The notes beneath the pieces were generated by a model, which did not search any database, was not told the origin of the DNA, and saw nothing but the letters and a program-made list of their open reading frames with translations. From the NCBI GenBank assembly GCA_000613065.1, contig CBZS010000558.1, positions 1 through 34,223 of the forward strand: 34,223 bases of DNA, read 5' to 3'. Shown here one piece after another: positions 27,818 through 34,223 of the stretch (its first letter is position 1; every line of letters starts with the position of its first letter). Source of the stretch: Richelia intracellularis (GTDB taxonomy: Bacteria; Cyanobacteriota; Cyanobacteriia; Cyanobacteriales; Nostocaceae). A program made the position numbers and the translations under genes.

Positions 27818-29566
27818 ATGTATATAGAACGTATTCCTAACAGAAACTCTTCCCCAGCCGTTCTGGTTCGCGAGTCATGCCGTGAGGACGGAAAAGTTCG
27901 TAAACTTACCCTTGCGAATCTTTCAAAACTGCGTTTGCAAACGGTAGATGATTTAAAAATTCTGCTTAAAGGAGGTAAAGCAGTAGAAGATTTAGAAAAA
28001 ATATTTAAAATCATTCATAGCCGTCCTCATGGTCATGTGGCGGCAAGACTATCAAGCTTAATACAATTAATATTAGATACCTTAATTGATAGTTAAAACA
28101 GCAAAATAAGAATAATAATTGATGCTATCATAGTGGCACGTATTCTCAAACCAGCTTCTATTTTAGCAACAGTAAGAGGGCTAGATGGAGAAACTTTTTT
28201 CTCCAGTTTAGGGGAAGTTTTAGGATTAGAAGGAGCGGATGAGGATGAATTATATTTGGCGATGGATTTTTGATTGTAACCCCAAGTAAAAATTGAAAAT
28301 AATCTTGCCAAACTTCATATTAAGGAAGGATGTTTGGTTCTATCTGACGTTAGTTCTACATATTTAGAAGGAAAAGCTTTTCCTTTAGCAAAATATGGTT
28401 ATAACCGTGAGAAAAAACGTGGTAAATTACAAATAGTATTTGGGCTATTATGAAATGATAAAGGTTGTCCAATCGCAGTAGAAGTCTTTGAGGGAAATAC
28501 ATCCGACCCAAATAAATTTATTAATCAAATAGATAAGGTGAGCTCGAGATTTGGTATTAAAAGAGTAGTCTGTGTCGGAGACAGTGGAATGAGTACTCAA
28601 GCAAGGATTAGAGAATACTTAAAAGATAAAGAAGGTTTAGACTCGATTAGCGCTTTAAGAGCGAGCGCCTCAAATACAGAAATTAGTAGAAGAATCAGCT
28701 ATTCAATTAGCTCTGTTTGATTAACGAAATTTAGCATCAATAAAAAGCGAAGATTATCCAGGGTAAATATTAATAGCTTGTCTAAATCCTTTATTGGCAG
28801 CAGAAAGAAAGAAAAATAGAGAATAATTATTACAAGCAAGAGAAAAGGAATTAGAGCAAATTGTTGCAGCAACTTAGAGAAAAGCTCGTCCACGAAAAGG
28901 CGAGGATAATATTGGTGTAAGAGTAGGTAAAGTTATCTTCTATCTCAATATTGAAATGTTTTTCAATATTGAGATAGAAGATAACAGTTTTTCATATCAG
29001 ATAAATCAGTCAAAAATTGATGCAGAAGGAGTATTGGATGGTTTATATATTATAATTAGTACATGTTTGGATAAAGAAAGTTCATCTGCTACGGATACAG
29101 TAAAAGCCGATAACAATCTCTCACAAGTAGAACAAACTTTCCGTAGTTATAAAACTGTTGATTTAAAAGTTAGTCCAATTTACGACTATACAGCCGAACG
29201 TGTAAAATTCCATATCTATGTATGTTGTCTTATTATTATGTAGAATGGCATATGGGAGAACTTTTAGCTCCAATACTTTTTGATGAAGATGATTGGGAAG
29301 CAGCAGCAGCGAGAAAAGAATCTGTTGTATCTCTTGCCAAAAAGAACGAAAAAGCTAAAAATAAAGGGAACAAAAAGCTTACCTCAGATAATTTGCCTGT
29401 TCATAGCTTCCAAACTTTATTGGATGATTTCGCTACAATTGTTAAACATACAATTTCTACAACAATTGGTAGTAAATCCTTCGTTTTTGAGAAGATTACT
29501 CAGCCTACAGCTATACAACAAAGAGCAATAGATTTACTCGGAATTAGTATGATTTGTACTCAGTAA
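27818..29566 (+). pseudogene. IS1634-family transposase, many stops and shifts
   Basis: Nearly full-length coding sequence. MYIERIPNRNSSPAVLVRES, KLTLANLSKLRLQTVDDLKI, HSRPHGHVAARLSSL, ARGLDGE-like and LGEVLGLEGADEDELYLAMD (28207-28266), LVLSDVSSTYLEGKAFPLAK (first Asp), GYNREKKRGKLQIVFGLL, CPIAVEVFEGNTSDPNKFIN, IKRVVCVGDSGMSTQARIRE (second Asp), then VEQTFRSYKTVDLKVSPIYD (Glu region), YYVEWHMGELLAPILFDEDD and KITQPTAIQQRAIDLLGISM. At least eight lesions. A perfect 25-bp inverted repeat replaces part of the code at 28932-28985. The 3' end is cut by an IS630 element at the TA of 29564-29565. Confidence 0.87.
28932..28985. repeat. Perfect 25-bp inverted repeat with 4-nt loop
   Basis: Arms 28932-28956 and 28961-28985 are exact complements (starting GTTATCTTCTATCTC) around TGTT. 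The right arm encodes NIEIEDN, as expected for the transposase; the left arm stands where a different sequence is expected. Confidence 0.92.
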
Positions 29567-30030
29567 GAGTGAACTTGAAATCTCTCTAAGTATCATAAAA
29601 ATTAAATATGAAGCTGCATAGAAAAGAGCTTCTAAAATAAAGTTGTAAGAGGAGATAGATATTACCTGCTCAAATGTAAGTTGCTTGAACAATTGTTGTA
29701 TGCGCTCACGTAAATATTGCAAAGAAGAGAAAAGTTCGTTTTTGGGAGGTTTTTTGAGAAAATGCCAAAGCCTTTCTATTGGATTAAGTTAAGGGGAATG
29801 AGGTGGTTGAAGCAGGGGAATAATATTTTCTGGCCAATTAATCCCACAACTTGTATCAGTACGAGCTTGGTCAATTTGTAAAATTGCATAATCTTCACCT
29901 AACTATTGAGATAGCCAATCTAAAAACTGTTGAAAACAGTTACCGTTGACTTTGGGGTACTCCTGTTGCAAATGTTTTCCTGTTAATGATTTTATTGCAC
30001 CATAAATCCAAAAATTTTACCTTTCCCATT

Positions 30031-30078
30031 TCACAGCAAAAGTGATTACTCCAGAAGCAATAATCACTTTTGCTGTGA
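30031..30078. repeat. Perfect 18-bp inverted repeat in an IS630 transposase
   Basis: TCACAGCAAAAGTGATTA (30031-30048) and its exact complement (30061-30078) around a 12-nt loop. Confidence 0.9.
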
Positions 30079-30438
30079 GGGTTTTCAATCCAACCCTAGT
30101 TTCATCCTGACACAAATAATGAACGCACTTCCCCTGTGCTAGATGTTTTTTTAGACAATTGAGAATGATACCGAGTTTTTTTTTTACTCAGATACCAGCT
30201 TTTCATCCTGTTTGTAGCTTTGAGGACGTGGTAATTTTAGTTTTGATCCCAATTCATATCGAACCAATGCATAAACTCTTCCATACTCAATATCAAGTCC
30301 ATGCTCTTTTTTCAACCATTCTACTATCCCACCATAGCTACTAAACCCTTTTCCTGTTTTTAACTCTTGTATGAGTGCTGCGATCGCATCATCATTTATT
30401 TTTCGTTTTGCTCCTGCCGCTTTCTTTATTTCTAATAA

Positions 30439-31779
30439 GGTGATTTTTGAAAAATAAATTACCAGCTAAAGCGGTTGAATCAAGATATCCCATTTGGGCA
30501 ACAGTGGATTTCCCTATAATCTAGACTCGACTTGTTTCATAGCTTTCTTTGTTAGATAAATCCCTTTTTGGTAAACAGTTTTACTTAAACTCAAGATAGG
30601 ATATAAGCTTTTCCAAGTCATACTCGAAGTCCAGGAAAGCATGACTGCAACATCAACAAGCTTCGCCCGCCCCATTCCAATGTTGGTCAAGAATACCCCA
30701 ACAACCCTCTATGGGATTTTATTTACTATGCTAAAGAGGATAGTGAAGCAATTGAATTGGTATATTTAGGAGATCAACAAACTCAACCATCCTTTTTTTA
30801 AATTGAGTTCTTACTCCACTACTTTTCGGACCATTCTCAACTTTAATTTGTATCAGTTCGTTATCCTGCTTTTGTTCTGGTGTCATTGTTTTCCACCATT
30901 GAATTAGAGTATCAACAATAAAATCCCTGGTTTTATAAGAAGAACTACCAAAGTTAATATACAATAATTGCCCACTATCTTCACCAAGAATCCCACAGGG
31001 AGTATATTTTTCAGTGCATCCCATATCATGATCCTCAGCTTGATTGCCTCCTCTGGTTTTTCCACCACCAGAATAACCCCCGATATTAACGGTAGCTTTG
31101 CAATCCATGCTTAGTCCTTTGACTTTGAGGCTTGTTGATTGCGGCTCAAATTCTTTGATGTTGTTGAAGATATCATGGGTTTGTGCAATTTTTTTTGAGG
31201 TTTGCCTTTTACTACTTTACGAAGACCATAGCCCATTCGATTCAATACTTGTGCCATTCTACTAGCACAAGGCAATTGCTCCTGGCTAAATCCCTGTTCT
31301 TTGAGTTTTTCTAGTGCCGATGTTGCTGTTAACCAGGTATAGGCTAAGGAAGTTTAAAATGTTGGGTCTTGTTGAGAATCAGATTCTGCAATTTCTCCCA
31401 GGGATAATGGCACAAGAGAAGAGCTTGTTTCTCCTGGCAACGCTTTGCTGTGCTAAAGGCTGATTGTAATCCTACACAGGTTATCCCTGTTCTTTTTTCC
31501 CCTAACCCTAACTCTATATTTTCTCGACCTCAACCGAATAGTGTTTGTGCTAACCTTGCTCTATCTTGGCAATATTTCAACGTCATCTGAGCTTGAAAGC
31601 CCCGACGTTCTACTCCATTCATTTTCGATGCTGCCAACCGCAAGTCTTATATTTGTGATCTTGTTAATGATTTGGGTTCCTCTGTTGGGTCTAGCATACT
31701 CCAAAAGACTTGCCCCTGTTTTTTTACTCATCAACATTACATCTTACTTTCATTGGTAAATTCTTTCTTATAAATCACC
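30439..31779 (-). mobile_element. ISAzo13-family element, copy B (1341 bp)
   Basis: Ends GGTGATTT and AAATCACC, inverted repeats extending imperfectly over about 25 bp. Flanks are TAA on the left and TTA on the right, so a direct duplication is not exact here, unlike copy A (TTA/TTA). Sequence nearly identical to copy A over its whole length. Confidence 0.88.
30466..31731 (-). pseudogene. ISAzo13-family transposase, copy B, frameshifted
   Basis: The same order of motifs as copy A (MDCKATVNIGGYSGGGKTRG, TPCGILGEDSGQLLYINFGS, RTQFKKRMVEFVDLLNIPIQ), with further damage: the PYHSKYNPIEGCWGI region shows a frame change after LLHYPL, and the N-terminal half is shifted at least twice. Changes differ from copy A, so both decayed separately. 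Confidence 0.85.
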
Positions 31780-32102
31780 TTATCCAGACAGACAAGCAGT
31801 TCTATACTTATGCAACGATTTTGTCACTGTTGAAGTATCTCTAGCCAAGGGTTTCCTGATTTATTTCTGCTGCTTTACTTGTCCACTTGGCATTGAGCCA
31901 CGACAACATCTGTAGTTTTTCTTTCTAGTTTCCCAATCTGGCTGTCTGTAGCAGTTTTTTTAGTTCCTCTTCGGTATACGTGTTCCCAATCTTAAATCGG
32001 CGGCTCATGAGTATTGAAATCGTTCAAGTTTGCTTTACCCTATATGCACCTTCATACTCAATTAGTATGACATTGATGAGTTAACCACTGGTGAAATAAA
32101 TC

Positions 32103-32141
32103 CCATAGAGGAGCATTAGGGTTAAGAATGCTCCTCTATGG
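32103..32141. repeat. Perfect 15-bp inverted repeat upstream of the cryptochrome gene
   Basis: CCATAGAGGAGCATT and its exact complement around a 9-nt loop. No T run follows on either strand, so a simple terminator is unlikely. It ends 71 bp before the ATG of the photolyase-family gene. Confidence 0.75.
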
Positions 32142-32212
32142 CTAAAACTAAAGATATTGACTTGAGCAATCGCACAATAGTCTAATGGAGTTTCACACTG
32201 AATATTCATCCC

Positions 32213-33685
32213 ATGGGCAGACAGCGAGTTTTAATTTGGTATCGCCACGATTTGCGGATTCACGATCATGAACCAATGTATGAAGCTCTACAAGCAAAAG
32301 CTTTGGTCATACCATTTTACTGTTTTGATACACGAGAATTTGGTCAAACGTCCTTCGGATTTCCGAAAACTGGTAATTTTCGAGCTAAATTCTTACTAGA
32401 AAGTGTTGCTGATTTACGAACTTCTCTGCAAAACTTGGGCAGTGATTTAGTTATACGTCAAGGTGCACCCGAAGAGATAATTCCTTTTCTAGTCAAAGAA
32501 TTACAGATTGATGCTGTTTATTTTCAAGGTGAAGTAACTTCAGAAGAATTAACCGTAGAAATAGCCTTAGAAACTGCGTTGTCCTCTCTGAAAGTTCCCA
32601 TTCATAGCTTTTGGAGTGCAACCCTTTATCATCCTGATAATTTACCCTGTGATGTAGTACAAATCCCAGAGCTATTTACAAAATTTCGTAAGCAAGTAGA
32701 AACAAATTCTTCTATTGAACCAACTTTTATAACTCCTCAACAATTACCAAGTTTACCGGATATAGAAGTAGGAGATTTGCCTCAATTATCAGATTTAGGG
32801 CTAGAATTACCTGAATTTGATAACCGAGCAGTTTTATGTTTTCAAGGAGGAGAGACAGCAGGAAAAGCAAGGCTCAAACATTACTTTTGGCAAAAAAACT
32901 GCTTGAAAGATTATAAACAAACCCGAAATGGAATGTTGGGAGCAAATTATTCTTCTAAATTTTCTCCTTGGTTAGCTTTAGGTAGTCTTTCACCCAGGTA
33001 TATATATGAGCAAATACAGGATTATGAAGAAAAAATTATCAAAAATAATTCTACTTACTGGCTGCTATTTGAACTATTATGGCGAGATTTCTTCCACTTT
33101 CTTTGTCAAAAGCATGGTAATAATATATTTCGTCAATCAGGTTTACAGGGAATTGATATTCCTTGGCAGGAAGACTGGAAAAGATTTCAAGTATGGCAAT
33201 TAGGACAAACTGGATATCCCTTAGTTGATGCCAATATGCGCGAATTAGCTGCAACAGGCTTTATGTCTAATCGAGGTAGACAGAATGTTGCTAGTTTTCT
33301 CACAAAAAACTTAGGCATTAATTGGCAAATGGGGGCAGAATGGTTTGAATCCTTCTTAATTGATTATGACGTTTGTAGCAACTGGGGTAATTGGAATTAT
33401 ACTGCTGGTGTTGGGAATGATGCCCGTGGTTTTCGCTATTTTAATATTCCTAAACAATCCCAAGATTATGATCCCCAAGGTGAATATATTAAGCATTGGT
33501 TGCCAGAGTTAAAGAATCTCTCTGGTGATAAAATACACGCACCATGGAAATTATCAACTACAGAGCAGAAGAAATTTGGAGTCATATTAGGAGTTGATTA
33601 TCCCCGTCCTGTTGTTGATTTCTTTAAATCGGTGAAAAAGAATGAAAAAATTTACGTTCGCGCCGTTTCATCTCAGATACAGTAA
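32213..33685 (+). CDS. Cryptochrome DASH (photolyase family)
   Basis: FAD-binding blue-light protein; DASH members repair cyclobutane dimers in single-stranded DNA and also bind folate. 490 residues, intact. N-terminal antenna domain: RVLIWYRHDLRIHDHEPMYE and PFYCFDTREFGQTSFGFPKT. Catalytic domain: DYKQTRNGMLGANYSSKFSP (about 235-255), LLFELLWRDFFHFLCQKHG, TGYPLVDANMRELAATGFMS, NRGRQNVASFLTKNLGINWQ and YDVCSNWGNWNYTAGVGNDA with RGFRYFNIPKQ, the last typical of the DASH subfamily rather than plain CPD photolyases. Start ATG 32213 gives the standard MGRQRVLIWY. It stands alone; no operon partner. Confidence 0.95.
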   Translation: MGRQRVLIWYRHDLRIHDHEPMYEALQAKALVIPFYCFDTREFGQTSFGFPKTGNFRAKFLLESVADLRTSLQNLGSDLVIRQGAPEEIIPFLVKELQIDAVYFQGEVTSEELTVEIALETALSSLKVPIHSFWSATLYHPDNLPCDVVQIPELFTKFRKQVETNSSIEPTFITPQQLPSLPDIEVGDLPQLSDLGLELPEFDNRAVLCFQGGETAGKARLKHYFWQKNCLKDYKQTRNGMLGANYSSKFSPWLALGSLSPRYIYEQIQDYEEKIIKNNSTYWLLFELLWRDFFHFLCQKHGNNIFRQSGLQGIDIPWQEDWKRFQVWQLGQTGYPLVDANMRELAATGFMSNRGRQNVASFLTKNLGINWQMGAEWFESFLIDYDVCSNWGNWNYTAGVGNDARGFRYFNIPKQSQDYDPQGEYIKHWLPELKNLSGDKIHAPWKLSTTEQKKFGVILGVDYPRPVVDFFKSVKKNEKIYVRAVSSQIQ

Positions 33686-33701
33686 AGAAAGAAGAAAAAA
33701 C

Positions 33702-33792
33702 GGCGTTGCATAAGTGCGGGTTCAATTAGCGTTTGAAACCATTGAGAAATCGTTGAAAATTTAGTTAAATTATCCCCTTATTTAGCAACGTC
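33702..33792 (+). mobile_element. 91-bp MITE copy 7, asymmetric ends, no target duplication
   Basis: Left end GGCGTTGCATAAGTGCGGG, right end CCCCTTATTTAGCAACGTC. Flanks GAAAAAAC and TAAGTTCT differ. Lies 16 bp after the cryptochrome stop. Confidence 0.9.
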
Positions 33793-33834
33793 TAAGTTCT
33801 TTAATACTTAAATCTCTATTTTTGTACCCCATGA

Positions 33835-33980
33835 GTGGTTCCAACAACTGGGGAAGATTGGGTGGCGTAGGGAAGTGCCTGGTCGGGGTATCAGTGTTTA
33901 TTGGGCTTAGTCAAGGTCTTGATGGCCCTACCTCGCACCACCGAATCTAGTCCAGCGTTCCCCAGTTGCGTCAAATTTTT
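33835..33980 (+). ncRNA. Candidate structured non-coding RNA, unidentified
   Basis: CAACTGGGGAA (33845-33855) pairs perfectly with TTCCCCAGTTG (33958-33968). Inside it GATT pairs with AATC, GGTGG with CCACC, CG with CG and TAGGG with CCCTA, giving a 27-bp helix interrupted only by small bulges. An apical region holds GCCT/GGGC and TCAA/TTGA hairpins. CAAATTTTTTT follows directly, like an intrinsic end. GC content is far above the flanks and no protein frame fits. The long rod shape recalls 6S RNA, but I do not recognise its sequence, and the SRP signature is absent. Confidence 0.5.
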
Positions 33981-33994
33981 TTGGCGATGCCCCT

Positions 33995-34070
33995 CCAGTA
34001 CCCCCCAAAGGGCGTTGGCGTAGCCTGCGCTTACGCACGAAGTGCCCGTCGCTGGCGTTCGCACTTGAGA
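33995..34070. repeat. GC-rich palindromic dispersed repeat
   Basis: GGCGTTGGCGTAGCCTGCGC, then TTACGCACGAAGTGCCCGTC and GCTGGCGTTCGC. Several short complements (GCACGAAGTGC, GCGTTGGCG/CGCTGGCG). Typical of abundant dispersed repeats in Nostocales genomes. Confidence 0.6.
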
Positions 34071-34140
34071 ATCAAGACATACATCACAACTGTGTACAAA
34101 AATATGTAACTTTCACTACAAAAGTAGATGCGTTCACCCT

Positions 34141-34223
34141 GCATCTGGCAATTTTTTACCAACTTGTTTTACTAAACTGATTATGGTTGTGTGATGAACT
34201 CCTTTTTCCCGTTCAATAGCCCT
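34141..34223 (-). pseudogene. IS1-family transposase fragment at the window edge
   Basis: Minus strand: RAIEREKGVHHTTIISLVKQ then VGKKLPDA, matching FRTIERQK and VKQVGEKLPDAP of the element at 22465. The similarity stops at about 34141. It runs past the window end, so it is a second, broken copy of the IS1 family. Its ends are not visible here. Confidence 0.75.

Larger units (their letters stand above)
29570..32008 (-). pseudogene. IS630-family transposase, split and degenerate
   Basis: Minus strand: MSRRFKIGNTYTEEELKKLL and KEKLQMLSWLNAKWTSKAAE (32008 downward), then the ISAzo13 element, then LLEIKKAAGAKRKINDDAIA, GKGFSSYGGIVEWLKKEHGL, YALVRYELGSKLKLPRPQSY, FIICVRMKLGLKTLT (acidic residue lost), NFWIYGAIKSLTGKH, ILQIDQARTDTSCGINWPEN (second Asp), SPWLNPIERLWHFLK-like with a stop (Glu region), and LQYLRERIQQLFKQLTFEQV. 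Several stops; a perfect 18-bp inverted repeat lies at 30031-30078. Confidence 0.82.
29566..32035 (-). mobile_element. Second IS630-family element, inserted in IS1634 and split by ISAzo13
   Basis: Related ends AGAGTGAACTTGAA (29567 on) and, inverted, AAGCAAACTTGAA (from 32035), flanked by TA (29564-29565 and 32036-32037). Without the ISAzo13 insertion about 1.13 kb remains, close to the 1157 bp of the other IS630 element, although their ends and proteins differ. Confidence 0.72.

Noticed and set aside
31795-31815. Further MITE end (CTTATGCAACG)
   Set aside because: Only the outermost bases match and they lie inside IS630 coding sequence.
33845-33968. Signal recognition particle RNA
   Set aside because: The conserved GGAA apical loop and AGCAGC motif are missing; 6S remains only a shape-based guess.
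1-34223. CRISPR array
   Set aside because: The repeated 91-bp units are dispersed with unrelated spacing, not direct repeats with short regular spacers.
1-34223. tRNA or rRNA genes
   Set aside because: No cloverleaf with a T-loop consensus and no rRNA-like stretch was found on reading both strands by eye.

Overview
The window looks like the chromosome of a filamentous, Nostoc-like cyanobacterium undergoing severe genome erosion. HIP1 octamers (GCGATCGC) are scattered throughout, and the recognisable genes (CRY-DASH, a UspA-fused antiporter, a pentapeptide-repeat membrane protein, CbiQ) are of Nostocales type. About ten bona fide genes survive among pseudogenes, dead insertion sequences and miniature elements. 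This fits an obligate symbiont such as the Azolla cyanobiont, but the organism is inferred, not shown.

Layout. 1-3.1 kb: a frameshifted Na+/H+ antiporter, an intact SGNH hydrolase, a small membrane protein and a frameshifted small gene. 3.2-6.5 kb: an mltA (lytic transglycosylase) ghost broken by two IS5-family elements, one of which carries a MITE. 6.6-8.3 kb: a MITE of a second family, then an intact sensor histidine kinase. 8.9-9.7 kb: a histone-deacetylase-like pseudogene. 9.9-13.2 kb: intact carB. 13.6-15.5 kb: a secreted-protein ghost holding a MITE and an ISKra4-family element. 16.1-17.8 kb: an intact S4-domain protein and a pentapeptide-repeat membrane protein. 18.0-20.3 kb: an IS6 remnant fused through a MITE to an ISKra4 remnant that itself contains an ISAzo13-family element. 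20.3-23.7 kb: an AraC-family regulator ghost split by an IS630 element and facing an alcohol-dehydrogenase-like fragment, with a complete but dead IS1-family element between them. 23.8-27.1 kb: an intact minus-strand cluster bioD-der-cbiQ. 27.2-32.0 kb: a WGR-domain remnant, then an IS1634 element containing an IS630 element containing an ISAzo13 element. 32.2-33.7 kb: intact cryptochrome DASH. 33.7-34.2 kb: a MITE, a candidate structured RNA, a palindromic repeat and a piece of a second IS1 copy.

Main findings. (1) A 91-bp MITE occurs seven times. Its ends and 8-bp target duplications match those of the 760-bp IS1-family element at 22465-23224, so it is very probably that element's non-autonomous derivative. 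(2) One MITE copy joins two unrelated IS fragments and three others have mismatched ends and no target duplication, suggesting that MITE copies serve as recombination points. (3) Six perfect inverted repeats (14-25 bp arms, 4-16 nt loops) occur, five of them inside decaying coding sequence. They look like inverted templated copies (template switching). (4) A 27-bp long-range helix at 33845-33968, followed by a T run, marks a candidate non-coding RNA.

No transposase in the window is intact. The surviving genes cover core metabolism and ribosome work (carB, bioD, der, S4 protein), light and stress functions (CRY-DASH, histidine kinase) and ECF transport (cbiQ). Uptake, wall-remodelling and regulatory genes have decayed.
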